DNA of 15,171 nt from Oligoflexia bacterium (lineage in GTDB: Bacteria; Bdellovibrionota; UBA1018; CAIMNF01), in NCBI GenBank assembly GCA_903858975.1, contig CAIOKW010000336.1:1-15171 (forward strand), written 5' to 3'. Below, one piece after another: positions 1 through 8,290 of this stretch. Below the pieces are notes generated by a model. It had not been told where the DNA came from and ran no database searches. It was given only the letters and a program-made list of their open reading frames with translations. Each line of letters opens with the position of its first letter. Positions within the stretch are counted from its first letter, which is position 1. Made by a program: the position numbers and the translations under genes.

Positions 1-78
1 CAGAAAACGAATAATCATCAAATAATCAGATACTTAGGGCCACAAAACAGACGTGTTGCGCGTAGCGTGAGGCAAAAG
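1..78. other. Intergenic stretch downstream of clpA
   Basis: No convincing gene is visible. It holds an 8-base direct repeat, AATAATCA, at 10-17 and 21-28 (period 11), too short to interpret. The T-run of the clpA terminator (minus strand) lies at its right end. Confidence 0.4.
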
Positions 79-100
79 GACACCAAAATACCCTGGTGTC
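74..100 (-). terminator. Probable rho-independent terminator of clpS-clpA
   Basis: Reading the minus strand just past the clpA stop codon (110-112), a perfect 7-bp stem (GACACCA at 100-94 with TGGTGTC at 85-79) with an 8-base loop is followed by CTTTT (78-74). The location 10 bases after the stop codon supports it. The stem has only four G-C pairs and the T-run is short, so termination may be partial. Confidence 0.6.
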
Positions 101-109
101 GTTTAAACC

Positions 110-2434
110 CTAGCTCTCCACGGACTCGGTCTTCCGCTCTGACACTGGCGCCTTCGCCTCGACAACAAAGTGAGGCTTCTCATCTTTCAGCACCACCCGT
201 ACGGCTCCGCCATTCTCGAGTTTCCCAAAGAGGATTTCTTCCGAAAGTGGACGCTTAATCTCGTCTTGGATGACTCGAGCTAAAGGACGCGCTCCCATCT
301 TGCGATCAAAGCCTTTTTTCGCCAACCAATCGCGAACGTTTTGTTCAAACTCGATTTCTACATTCTTCGCGAGTAACAAGTGCTCAAGCTCTACAATTTG
401 TTTTCCAACCACTTGATCCATCATCCGCATATCCATTGGACTAAAGAACACGATTGAATCCAGTCGGTTTCTAAACTCTGGAGAGAACACCCGCTCAAGC
501 TCTTTTTGGGATGCATCCGCACCACCCAGCTCATTACTGAAACCCACCATCCGACGCTCGGAATCTCTTGATCCCACGTTTGAAGTCATGATCAGGATCA
601 CATTTCTAAAATCCGCTTTCTTTCCATTGTTATCAGTCAGAAAACCATGATCCATCACTTGAAGGAGAATATTCCACACACTCGGGTGCGCCTTTTCAAT
701 TTCATCCAAAAGCACCACCGAATGAGGATTCTTCATCACTGCATCGGTGAGTAACCCTGCTTGTTCAAACCCGACATACCCGGGAGGCGCTCCGATCAGC
801 CGAGACACCGTATGCTGCTCCATGTACTCAGACATGTCATATCTGAGGAATGAAACGCCTAAATGACTAGCGAGTTGCTTTGATAACTCCGTCTTACCCA
901 CACCGGTCGGTCCGCAGAAGAGGAATGATCCAATCGGCTTATCTCCCGAACGAAGACCCGAACGAGCCAAACGAATGGAAGAAACCACTTTCTCGACCGC
1001 AAGATCTTGTCCAAAGATGGTGAGTTTCAAATTGCGATCCAGGGACTGCAATCGATCCTTCTGACTATGGGTGACTGTTTTTGCTGGGATGCGTGCCATT
1101 TGGGCAATCATCTCTTCAATGTCAATTGCTGAGATCTCCATCGGAGGCGCGCTTTCATCCGTTCCCGCCTGCGCACGTTTAATCCGCATTTTTGCGCCTA
1201 CCTCATCAATGACATCAATCGCTTTATCTGGCAAAAACCGGTCGGTCAGGTGTTTCACTGATAGATCAACGGCCGTTTTGATTGCGTCAGGAGAATAGAT
1301 CACTCCGTGGTGGGCTTCAAACTGAGGTTTCAATCCATTTAGAATCTGAATGGTTTCATCTTGAGTCGGTTCAGGCACATCGATTTTTTGGAAGCGACGA
1401 GAGAGCGCCTGATCCTTTCCAAAAGAACTTCGATACTCTTGAAAAGTAGTCGAACCAAAACAGCGAATTTCTCCACGTGCAAGCATGGGTTTTAAAAGAT
1501 TCGCGGCATCTACCGTTCCGCCGTTTACAGAGCCTGCCCCAATAATGGTGTGGATTTCATCAATAAAAAGAATCGGAAAGACACCCTTATCATGTTTAAC
1601 TTCGAGAGCTTGAATCACGCGCTTCATGCGTTGCTCAAAATCTCCCCGGAATTTAGTACCGGCAAGCAGTGCTCCGAGATCAAGTGAATAGACCACAGCT
1701 TCTTGGATGAGGTCAGGGACATCGCCATCCACCACCCGTTGAGCTAAGCCCTCAGCAATGGCCGTTTTACCCACCCCTGCTTCACCCACAAGGAGCGGAT
1801 TATTTTTACGACGACGACAAAGCGTCTGAATCACTCGATCAAGTTCTTGCTTTCGGCCTACCAGCGGATCGAGTTTTCCTTGTTTTGCTAAATCATTTAA
1901 ATTCACGGTGTAAGAGGAAAGAACGTCATTCATTGAAGCGCGCGACTCTTGCGGCTTCGCCTCTGAATTGGACTGGGCTTCGGCTCCGGATTCTTCAGCA
2001 CCTTGTCCGTGGCTTACAAAATTCACCACTTCAAGACGTTCAATTCCCTGCTGATTTAAAAGGTATAAGGACCAAGAGTCCTTGGCTTGGAAGATCGCAA
2101 TAAAAAGATCCACAGGCTGAATCTCATTTTTTCCGGCCGACTGAACCTGAAAGATTGCTCGCTGCACCAAGCGTTGAACACCGAGAGTGGCGATTGGATT
2201 TTCGGGATCGCCTTTTTCAGTTTGGGGTGCCAAAGGCACTTCTTTCTGTAGATAGGCTTTGAGATCTTCTTTAAATTTAGAAACACTCCCTTTGCAGTGC
2301 TCCACCGCCTGAACGACTTCTGTCTCTTCAAGGAGCATGAGCATCACGTGCTCCAGGGTTAGAAATTCATGCTTACTCTCAACCGCCGTTGCGAGTGCCT
2401 TATTCAAAATAGATTCTGCGCGTTTACCGATCAT
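110..2434 (-). CDS. clpA: ATP-dependent Clp protease ATP-binding subunit ClpA
   Basis: AAA+ unfoldase that, as a hexamer, unfolds substrates and feeds them to ClpP; cytoplasmic. The 774-residue length is normal for ClpA. Order: N-terminal ClpS/substrate-binding domain (about 1-140); a variable Ser/Glu/Ala-rich linker (about 141-170); first AAA+ domain with Walker A GEAGVGKT (217-224) and Walker B ILFIDEIH (288-295); second AAA+ domain with Walker A GPTGVGKT (508-515), Walker B VVLLDEIE (573-580) and sensor-2 motif GAR (714-716). VGF at 630-632 sits where ClpA carries its ClpP-docking tripeptide (IGL in E. coli), so a ClpP partner is expected elsewhere in the genome. The lack of the ClpB middle coiled coil and the clpS neighbour argue for ClpA over ClpB/ClpC. 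The ATG has a GAGGAG Shine-Dalgarno inside the end of clpS and begins 2 bases after its stop codon, so the two are co-transcribed. Confidence 0.96.
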   Translation of the reverse strand: MIGKRAESILNKALATAVESKHEFLTLEHVMLMLLEETEVVQAVEHCKGSVSKFKEDLKAYLQKEVPLAPQTEKGDPENPIATLGVQRLVQRAIFQVQSAGKNEIQPVDLFIAIFQAKDSWSLYLLNQQGIERLEVVNFVSHGQGAEESGAEAQSNSEAKPQESRASMNDVLSSYTVNLNDLAKQGKLDPLVGRKQELDRVIQTLCRRRKNNPLLVGEAGVGKTAIAEGLAQRVVDGDVPDLIQEAVVYSLDLGALLAGTKFRGDFEQRMKRVIQALEVKHDKGVFPILFIDEIHTIIGAGSVNGGTVDAANLLKPMLARGEIRCFGSTTFQEYRSSFGKDQALSRRFQKIDVPEPTQDETIQILNGLKPQFEAHHGVIYSPDAIKTAVDLSVKHLTDRFLPDKAIDVIDEVGAKMRIKRAQAGTDESAPPMEISAIDIEEMIAQMARIPAKTVTHSQKDRLQSLDRNLKLTIFGQDLAVEKVVSSIRLARSGLRSGDKPIGSFLFCGPTGVGKTELSKQLASHLGVSFLRYDMSEYMEQHTVSRLIGAPPGYVGFEQAGLLTDAVMKNPHSVVLLDEIEKAHPSVWNILLQVMDHGFLTDNNGKKADFRNVILIMTSNVGSRDSERRMVGFSNELGGADASQKELERVFSPEFRNRLDSIVFFSPMDMRMMDQVVGKQIVELEHLLLAKNVEIEFEQNVRDWLAKKGFDRKMGARPLARVIQDEIKRPLSEEILFGKLENGGAVRVVLKDEKPHFVVEAKAPVSERKTESVES

Positions 2435-2436
2435 AC

Positions 2437-2778
2437 CTAGCTCCTCTCGACCGGCTCCATCGTGAGTTTCAAAGGAAACCCGGAACGACGTGCTTTTTCG
2501 GTCACTTTGTGAATCTTGCTCTCAGCCACTTCGAAGGAATAAATTCCGGCTACTGCCTTTCCTTCTTCATGAACTCTGAGCATGATCCCCACTGCTTCTT
2601 CTGATGGTCTCGAAAAGTCGATAGTCAAGACTTCCACTACAAATTCCATCGTCGTGTAGTCGTCATTATGCAAAAAAACGGCATAGCGCGGAGGCTCAGC
2701 AACCTTCGGGTTCGCCTCTTGTACCGCAGCACCTACATCGCCTTCACTTCCATGCGTCAAGGATTTGTCCTGATCCAT
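2437..2778 (-). CDS. clpS: ATP-dependent Clp protease adaptor ClpS
   Basis: Small adaptor that recognises N-degron substrates (N-terminal Leu, Phe, Trp, Tyr) and delivers them to ClpA. The core begins at PPRYAVFLHNDDYTTMEF (29-46). N38 and D39 correspond to the alpha-amino-binding Asn34/Asp35 of E. coli ClpS, M44 to the gatekeeper Met40, and H70 in RVHEEGKAVAG to His66, so the binding pocket looks intact. The first 28 residues form the flexible tail that family members use to inhibit or modulate ClpA. The 113-residue length is normal. The ATG is preceded by AGGTTGA (minus strand, about 2785-2791). First gene of the clpS-clpA operon, divergent from the CpaF-like gene. Confidence 0.96.
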   Translation of the reverse strand: MDQDKSLTHGSEGDVGAAVQEANPKVAEPPRYAVFLHNDDYTTMEFVVEVLTIDFSRPSEEAVGIMLRVHEEGKAVAGIYSFEVAESKIHKVTEKARRSGFPLKLTMEPVERS

Positions 2779-2834
2779 TTAATCAACCTGAAATCAGCCT
2801 AGCATATTTTAAATAATATGGAGATAATAAACGT
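2779..2834. promoter_or_regulatory. Divergent promoter region, clpS / cpaF-like
   Basis: This 56-base spacer must carry the start signals of both divergent genes. It is very AT-rich in the middle, with the inverted repeat ATATT-6 nt-AATAT (2804-2819) that gives -10-like hexamers on both strands (TAATAT on plus, TATTAT on minus). I could not match a good -35 box at correct spacing to either, so individual promoters are not assigned. The plus-strand gene has GGAG (2820-2823), 11 bases before its ATG. Confidence 0.4.
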
Positions 2835-3983
2835 ATGGGGTTTCGAATTGATATCGACGAAGATGAAAAAACGGATGCAAATGCAGGAGCATTCCCGAGC
2901 GCTGCAACGGATCCGAATTCCGCCGCAACTAGTAAAGGGATCAAGCTTCCAGACCTGGGCATCCTGAACACGGTTCTTCAAGATTCTGAGGTCACCGAAA
3001 TCATGGTGAACGACCTTCGAAATATTGCGATTGAAAAACGAGGGCAGATCGTCGTAACTCCGATTCGATTTAAGAGCATCGAAGAGCTCAACCGAGTCGT
3101 TCGGGTTTTGATGGAGCCGACTGGAAAGCAGATCACGCCTGAAAACCCTCTTGGAATGGGAAGTCTGCCTGACGGCTCACGGGTTCACATTGCAGCCCCC
3201 CCGGTCACTGAGTATGGCCCCTGTATTACTATTCGTCGTTTTCCTAAACGCTACAGTTTTAACAATCTTCTCCAAAGCGGTTCCATGGATCAGCGCATCG
3301 CCCATTTTCTAAATGCCTGCGTGATCGGAAAACAAAATATCCTGATTAGCGGTGGAACCGGCACCGGTAAGACCACATTTCTAAATTCACTGATTGCGCT
3401 CGTTCCTCCCCATGAACGAATCATCACGATTGAAGACACGGCAGAAATTCCACTCATTTTACCGAATCAAGTGAAGATGATGACCAAGCCAAAGACTCTC
3501 GGCAGTGACGTCATTTCCGCTCGTGACTTAGTCGCTAATGCACTACGAATGAGACCGGATCGAATCATTGTGGGAGAGTGTCGTGGGCCAGAAGCCATGG
3601 ATATGATTCAAGCAATGAATACGGGTCATCAGGGATCCATGACCACCATTCATGCGAACTCCCCTCGCGATGCCCTTTTTCGACTAGAGACTCTGATGAT
3701 GACATCAGGAATTGAACTGCCTCTTCCTGCCATTCGAAGACAAATTGCAAACGCGATTCAACTGATTGTTCAAATCAGAAGGTTTAAAACAGGAACTCGA
3801 AAAATTGTTTCTATTCAGGAAGTCACAGGAACTGAGCAAGATACCCTTTTACTTCAGGAAGTCTTTTCTTTTGATTCCTCGAATCCGATGGACCCCCATA
3901 GCGATCAAGGATCTTTTCGCTTCAATGTTTCAGCAAAGGTCATTGAGAACTTAAAAAGCCAAGGGATTCGGGCTTTACCTTAA
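2835..3983 (+). CDS. cpaF: CpaF/TadA-type secretion ATPase (Tad/Flp pilus or type II/IV secretion)
   Basis: Hexameric secretion ATPase of the VirB11/CpaF group, which powers Tad/Flp pilus assembly or related secretion from the cytoplasmic face of the inner membrane. Motifs in order: N-terminal domain (about 38-140) ending in the family segment GMGSLPDGSRVH (107-118) and the ITIRRF segment; Walker A GGTGTGKT (173-180); Asp-box IITIEDTAEIP (196-206) with E200/D201; Walker B region PDRIIVGECRGPE (231-243); His-box GHQGSMTTIHANS (254-266). All nucleotide-handling motifs are intact. At 382 residues it is shorter than many CpaF proteins because the N-terminal extension is only about 35 residues, acidic and low in complexity. 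No other pilus assembly gene is adjacent, so this is an isolated copy; the TadG-like gene 5.4 kb away is the only other Tad-related gene here. The exact machine served is not shown by the sequence. Confidence 0.88.
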   Translation: MGFRIDIDEDEKTDANAGAFPSAATDPNSAATSKGIKLPDLGILNTVLQDSEVTEIMVNDLRNIAIEKRGQIVVTPIRFKSIEELNRVVRVLMEPTGKQITPENPLGMGSLPDGSRVHIAAPPVTEYGPCITIRRFPKRYSFNNLLQSGSMDQRIAHFLNACVIGKQNILISGGTGTGKTTFLNSLIALVPPHERIITIEDTAEIPLILPNQVKMMTKPKTLGSDVISARDLVANALRMRPDRIIVGECRGPEAMDMIQAMNTGHQGSMTTIHANSPRDALFRLETLMMTSGIELPLPAIRRQIANAIQLIVQIRRFKTGTRKIVSIQEVTGTEQDTLLLQEVFSFDSSNPMDPHSDQGSFRFNVSAKVIENLKSQGIRALP

Positions 3984-4844
3984 CTTGCTCACAGCATTCA
4001 AGTAGCGATGATAACGATTCAAAACTTCCCATTTGACTCGGTCACCTGCGATCTTCTGTGCAAACTTAAAATGGAAATCAAAATCGGCACGATTACGAAG
4101 CTCTAATCCAAAGTCCACATGACTCCCCGAAAGGCGTACGACGGTACGGGCATACCACTGCGCTAAATTTCCTGGATCATTTTTATCTTCATCAAATTTC
4201 TTTAATGCCTCTTCACCAAGAACTCGCTTCAGGGTGAAAAGGGAGGCACCGATAAAAGTCCGAAGCAAATCGCTCACCACTTCCGCGTGGTCTTTCTTTT
4301 TGGTCAGTGTCTGTGAACCCGCCTCCGATGTGGGGATGGGACTACTCCCATCGGGATATTCAATAGAAGGCGCCTTCTTGGCCTCCGTGGAAGAAAAGAC
4401 ACTCGGATTGCGCATAGAGCCTTGAAGCTCAGCCATTTCTTCGGCAAAAACCTTTAGCTCTGCAGGTGAGGCTCCTTGAGATTTTGACTCAAGTGCCCGG
4501 TACCGTGAACCCATCACGAGTCCTCGATAAATCCCCTCTAAGCTTGCACCTTGATTCAGAGAATGCGCCAAACTTCCAAAATCTAATTTATCGTCAATCT
4601 CGTCTTGATTAAAAACTACTTTATAAATCTCAGCGAGAAGCTCGGAATTCTCTTTAGCAATGGACGCCGCTTTTTCAGAAGGGTCTGGGGTCTGGGATGC
4701 AAGCTCTGTTTCTTTTTTCACGTCTTCGGGTGCGGCATGGGGTATCTCTACTTTCGTAAGCCCCAGCAATTGCAAAAACTGTTTTGCCGGCTCGCAAGCA
4801 CTGAGCAGGACAGCGAAACAAAGCAGAGCTCCAATCATCTTCAT
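3975..4844 (-). CDS. Uncharacterised lipoprotein, last gene of the BMP transporter operon
   Basis: A 289-residue predicted lipoprotein that I do not recognise as a named family. The start is set at the ATG at 4844, which overlaps the upstream permease stop codon as ATGA. This start gives a lipoprotein signal peptide: MKMIGALLCFAVL then lipobox L-S-A-C with the lipidated Cys at 17, followed by Glu at +2. A longer open frame runs upstream but lies antisense-free within the permease gene in another frame and lacks a signal peptide. The mature part is helical and charged: a Pro/Glu/Lys spacer (about 35-65), a segment LEGIYRGLVMGSRYR (102-116), a disordered Ser/Pro-rich stretch (about 135-172) and a conserved-looking C-terminus rich in aromatic residues (WYARTVVRLSG, DFDFHFKFAQK, WEVLNRYHRYLN). 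The position suggests an envelope partner of the importer, but this is inference. Its 3' end overlaps the convergent cpaF by 9 bases. Confidence 0.8.
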   Translation of the reverse strand: MKMIGALLCFAVLLSACEPAKQFLQLLGLTKVEIPHAAPEDVKKETELASQTPDPSEKAASIAKENSELLAEIYKVVFNQDEIDDKLDFGSLAHSLNQGASLEGIYRGLVMGSRYRALESKSQGASPAELKVFAEEMAELQGSMRNPSVFSSTEAKKAPSIEYPDGSSPIPTSEAGSQTLTKKKDHAEVVSDLLRTFIGASLFTLKRVLGEEALKKFDEDKNDPGNLAQWYARTVVRLSGSHVDFGLELRNRADFDFHFKFAQKIAGDRVKWEVLNRYHRYLNAVSKLR

Positions 4845-5716
4845 TCGATTTGACCTAGACCCTTCGGAGCAAAAGACCTTCCTACAGCAAAGGCCAAAAC
4901 CAGTAGTGTGATCAGGTAGGGAAGGATCTGAATCCATTGGACTGGCACAGGCTCTACCCCCCAAAGCACCACGCCTTGCAAGCGAATTTGAAGCTGTTCC
5001 GTGAGTCCAAACAAAATGCACGCAAGAACGGTTGGGATCGGCTTCCATTTCCCTAGAATCACGGCCGCAAGAGCGATGAAACCGCGACCCGCAGACATAT
5101 TTCGAGTAAAGGAAGAGGACAAATAAGTAGAAAGCGTTCCGCCGGCAATACCCGATAGAAACCCACTCATCATCACCCCCTGCCAACGTTTCCATGACAC
5201 TGAAACTCCGGCACTCTCTAGTGCCTTCGGATGCTCCCCCGCAAAGCGGAGCCTCATTCCAATTTTAGAATAGTGATAAATCAAAGCGCTGCCCACTACT
5301 GTAAAAACCATAATTACAAGTGGAGCAGAGTGAAATTGGGACTCGCTTGGAATCGGTGGCGTTGAGCCCGTGGAATCAAACCAAATTTTCGATAAAAAGG
5401 GAGGAATGCCTAGAGCGAACAAATTGATCGCAGTACCCGAGACAATTTGATTCGCTCTCAACTTTAAAACCGTTACTCCATAAAGGAGTGACAGAATCAT
5501 TCCAGCAAGGCCGCCAATAAATAGCCCCAAATAAGGATTACTAAAGTAAGGAGTAGCCACGGCCGCGAAAAATGCACCGACGAGCATAAACCCTTCCAGT
5601 CCAATTTGAACCACACCACTGCGCTCACACCACAATCCACCGAGTGCCGCAAAAATCAAGGGGGTCGAAACCCTCAGAGTAGGAAGTACCCAACTTGAAA
5701 AGAAAGCCTCAAGCAT
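4841..5716 (-). CDS. BMP-family ABC transporter permease (NupQ/YufQ-like)
   Basis: Second integral membrane subunit of a nucleoside-type BMP importer, 291 residues with about eight hydrophobic segments. Family features: the ERSGVVQIGLEGFMLVG segment near the N-terminus (31-47), the cytoplasmic coupling motif RFAGEHPKALESAGV (157-171), corresponding to the GENPxAAExAGI element that docks on the ATPase, and AGRGFIALAAVILGKW (209-224). The start is well supported: AGGAGG on the minus strand (about 5722-5729) a few bases before the ATG, which overlaps the stop codon of the preceding permease by 8 bases. The paired permease is the upstream gene; together they form the heterodimeric membrane channel. 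Substrate class (nucleosides) is inferred from the family, not from residues in this gene. Confidence 0.92.
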   Translation of the reverse strand: MLEAFFSSWVLPTLRVSTPLIFAALGGLWCERSGVVQIGLEGFMLVGAFFAAVATPYFSNPYLGLFIGGLAGMILSLLYGVTVLKLRANQIVSGTAINLFALGIPPFLSKIWFDSTGSTPPIPSESQFHSAPLVIMVFTVVGSALIYHYSKIGMRLRFAGEHPKALESAGVSVSWKRWQGVMMSGFLSGIAGGTLSTYLSSSFTRNMSAGRGFIALAAVILGKWKPIPTVLACILFGLTEQLQIRLQGVVLWGVEPVPVQWIQILPYLITLLVLAFAVGRSFAPKGLGQIE

Positions 5717-6770
5717 TTTTCTTCCTCCTGATCAACTTTAAGGAATCCCAGATCCCTTCAGACGCAACGCCAAGAATAATGAGTCCTTGAATAATATAAG
5801 AAAGATCACGGGTCACTTTGTCGGTTTCAAGATCAAGACTACCAGCGCCCTTCTGAAGAATTCCAAAAAGGAATGCAGACGGGAGAATCCCTAAAATATT
5901 TCCTCTGGCTACCAGAGCAACTGCAATACCGACAAATCCGTAATCGGCCGAAAAGCCAATCTTAAATCGATGGGCATTACCGAGCACTTCTACAACGCCT
6001 ACCAGGCCTGCAATTCCACCCGCAACAAACATGGAACTGAGCCACACTTTTTGCTTCGATATCCCGTAAGTCTCAGCTGCGCGTTCATTCTCACCGATTG
6101 CTTTTAATTCATAACCCCAAACGCTATTCCACAGGATAAAATGGAGTAGGAGCACAATTCCAATCAAAACTAAAATCAGCTCCCCCATCGGCGCCCCATT
6201 AAAAATCTGGAAAGGCTTTAGATGAAACACGGGTGGAATGGGAATGGTCTCAGCCTGGGAGGAATCAGGGTCTTTGATACTGTAGAGTGTGAAATACGCG
6301 GTCGCGCCGGCTGCGATAAAATTCAACATGATGGTCGTGATCACTTCATGACTTCCGCGCTTTGCCTTTAAGTATCCTGGGATGGCTCCCCAGACCCCAC
6401 CTGCAAGAAACGAGAGGATGAATGCAAACCCAATCGCAATTGCTGGACTTTGAAGATGAGCTCCTAAGACTCCGGCCCAAGCCGCAGCCAGGGCTCCGAT
6501 CGTCAACTGTCCTTCGGCTCCGATATTGAAAAGCCCTGCCTTAAAGGGAATGGCAACCGCAAGCCCTGTCAGGATCAAGGGCGCGGTATAGAATAGGGTC
6601 ATCCCGAAGTCGTAACCCGTTCCAAAACTACTCTGATAAAGAACCTTCAATACTTTGATTGGGGATTCGCCTGCCAATTTACAGATAATCAGTCCGATGA
6701 AAAACCCCAGGAGAGCTCCCGCAGCTGACTTCAGAAACGATTTTAAAGATGCGTTCATCACTGATTTCAT
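5709..6770 (-). CDS. BMP-family ABC transporter permease (NupP/YufP-like)
   Basis: First membrane subunit of the importer, 353 residues, about nine or ten hydrophobic segments. Family signatures: AIPFKAGLFNIGAEGQL (73-89), GSHEVITTIMLNFIAAG (139-155) and the cytoplasmic coupling helix LKAIGENERAAETYGI (222-237). I place the start at the ATG at 6770 (MKSVMNASLK) rather than 36 bases upstream: it overlaps the ATPase stop codon as ATGA, as the other junctions of this operon do, and has a G-rich sequence just upstream (GGTGGGGG). The longer version would add a Trp/Gly-rich dozen residues with no counterpart in the family. Expected to pair with the smaller permease encoded next. Confidence 0.92.
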   Translation of the reverse strand: MKSVMNASLKSFLKSAAGALLGFFIGLIICKLAGESPIKVLKVLYQSSFGTGYDFGMTLFYTAPLILTGLAVAIPFKAGLFNIGAEGQLTIGALAAAWAGVLGAHLQSPAIAIGFAFILSFLAGGVWGAIPGYLKAKRGSHEVITTIMLNFIAAGATAYFTLYSIKDPDSSQAETIPIPPVFHLKPFQIFNGAPMGELILVLIGIVLLLHFILWNSVWGYELKAIGENERAAETYGISKQKVWLSSMFVAGGIAGLVGVVEVLGNAHRFKIGFSADYGFVGIAVALVARGNILGILPSAFLFGILQKGAGSLDLETDKVTRDLSYIIQGLIILGVASEGIWDSLKLIRRKKNA

Positions 6771-8290
6771 CGATCGCCCCCACCCATCACCCGTCCAATG
6801 GACCATGTATCAAACTCACTGCGTTTATATTCACTTCGAATCTCACCATTAAAAAATACGAGCATTCGATCACACAAATCCATCAACTCATCGAGCTCCG
6901 ATGAAAACAATAGGATCGCTTTTCCTCGATTGCGCTCTTGAACAATGGCATCGTGAATTTTTTCAATCGCGCCCACATCTACCCCACGGGTGGGATGAGC
7001 CACATAGAGTACAGAAGGGTTTGAATCCAGCGCGCGCGCAATCACGAGCTTCTGTTGATTCCCACCACTCATTCGACCACTCCAAACCGTAGTGAAAGGA
7101 GGCCTAATATCAAACTCTTTGATCTTAGCGTTTACGGCTTCAGTCGCCTTTTTACGAAGTAAAAGTCCATTTTTTTGATAACGAGAATCTTGATGCTGAC
7201 CCAGAAGAAAATTTTCGGTCATATCTTGCTGAAGCAAAAGCCCCTCAGACAATCGATCTTCAGGAACCAGGCCCATACCCTTCGCCCGAATCTCAAGGGG
7301 CCCTAGATGACTTGCGTCTTGGCCCTGAAAAAAATACTCTCCTTGTGCTGATTTGGTAAACTTCTTGGGATCAGTCAAATATCGAAGCAACTCAGACTGA
7401 CCATTTCCCTGAACCCCCGCAACCCCTAAGATCTCGCCTGGCCTGAGTTCAAAAGAGACCTTTTTCACGGGCTCGGTTGAACTCTCAACGCTCAAGTCCC
7501 TAATCCGAACCACCGGCTTCATGTCCGAAGCATTCGCAAACATTTTACGCTCACCCTGATAGGTGAATGAAACAGGGCGGCCCACCATCATTTGAGCAAG
7601 CTCATCCTCATTTGTCTCTGCAGTGACCTTTGTCCCGACACTCTCTCCCCGTCTCATGACGGTGATTGCGTCCGTAAATTCCAAAACTTCTTTTAACTTG
7701 TGTGAAATGAGGATGATCGTTTTTCCTTCATCCTTGAGCTTTTTCAGATTTTGAAACAGCTCTTTCACTTCTTGTGGCGTGAGTACGGCTGTGGGTTCAT
7801 CTAAAATGAGCACATCTGAACGCTGATAAAGGAGTTTCAAGATCTCTACTCGCTGCTGCTCCCCTACCGATAAACTTGAAACGGGATGGTCCCACTTTTC
7901 AAAATGGAGTCCATAAAGAGTCGAAATCTTTTTTAACTCTGAAAGCGCCTGATCTCTCTTAATCCAAATCCACCCGGGTTCGTGACCTAAAATAATATTA
8001 TCAAGAACTGTTTCTGTGCCCGCCAGCATAAAATGCTGGTGAACCATTCCGATTCCAAACTTCATCGCATGAACCGGATTTCTGATTTTAGCAGGCTTCC
8101 CCTGTACTAGAATTTCACCCTCATCTAAGGGATAGATTCCAAAAAGGGCTTTCATCGCGGTCGACTTTCCTGCACCATTCTCACCAATAAGTCCGTGAAT
8201 GGTCCCCGTCTTTACTTGAAAGCTTAGGTTCCGGTTTGCATAGAAATTCCCAAAGCGCTTACTAACACCTCTGAATTCAATGGCACTCAT
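6767..8290 (-). CDS. BMP-family ABC transporter ATP-binding protein, double domain (NupO/YufO-like)
   Basis: Cytoplasmic ATPase of the importer, 507 residues, with two fused nucleotide-binding domains as in sugar and nucleoside importers of the RbsA/YufO type. Domain 1: Walker A GENGAGKST (36-44), Q-loop VHQHFML (83-89), signature SVGEQQR (141-147), Walker B VLILDEPT (160-167), H-loop His197. Domain 2: the P-loop is GVQGNGQSE (292-300), with Gln in place of the catalytic-loop Lys; signature MSGGNQQK (407-414); and AHPTRGVD (431-438) where Walker B/D-loop acidic residues would be. This asymmetry, one intact and one degenerate site, is usual for the family and not a sign of decay. The start ATG overlaps the bmpA stop codon (ATGA) and has no Shine-Dalgarno of its own, so translation is probably coupled to bmpA. 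Confidence 0.94.
   Translation of the reverse strand: MSAIEFRGVSKRFGNFYANRNLSFQVKTGTIHGLIGENGAGKSTAMKALFGIYPLDEGEILVQGKPAKIRNPVHAMKFGIGMVHQHFMLAGTETVLDNIILGHEPGWIWIKRDQALSELKKISTLYGLHFEKWDHPVSSLSVGEQQRVEILKLLYQRSDVLILDEPTAVLTPQEVKELFQNLKKLKDEGKTIILISHKLKEVLEFTDAITVMRRGESVGTKVTAETNEDELAQMMVGRPVSFTYQGERKMFANASDMKPVVRIRDLSVESSTEPVKKVSFELRPGEILGVAGVQGNGQSELLRYLTDPKKFTKSAQGEYFFQGQDASHLGPLEIRAKGMGLVPEDRLSEGLLLQQDMTENFLLGQHQDSRYQKNGLLLRKKATEAVNAKIKEFDIRPPFTTVWSGRMSGGNQQKLVIARALDSNPSVLYVAHPTRGVDVGAIEKIHDAIVQERNRGKAILLFSSELDELMDLCDRMLVFFNGEIRSEYKRSEFDTWSIGRVMGGGDR

Noticed and set aside
10..28. Direct repeat AATAATCA with period 11
   Set aside because: Only two 8-base copies of AT-rich sequence at the window edge; compatible with chance.
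4845..5195. Upstream extension of the lipoprotein frame to 406 residues
   Set aside because: It lies inside the permease gene in another frame, and the internal ATG at 4844 gives a textbook lipoprotein signal peptide and an ATGA junction.
6771..6806. Earlier ATG for the first permease
   Set aside because: It would overlap the ATPase by 40 bases and add non-family residues; the ATG at 6770 fits the ATGA pattern of the operon.
8023..8039. Perfect 7-bp hairpin CCAGCAT-AAA-ATGCTGG
   Set aside because: It falls in codons of the conserved Q-loop segment HQHFMLAG of the ATPase, so protein constraint explains it; no T-run or position near a gene end.
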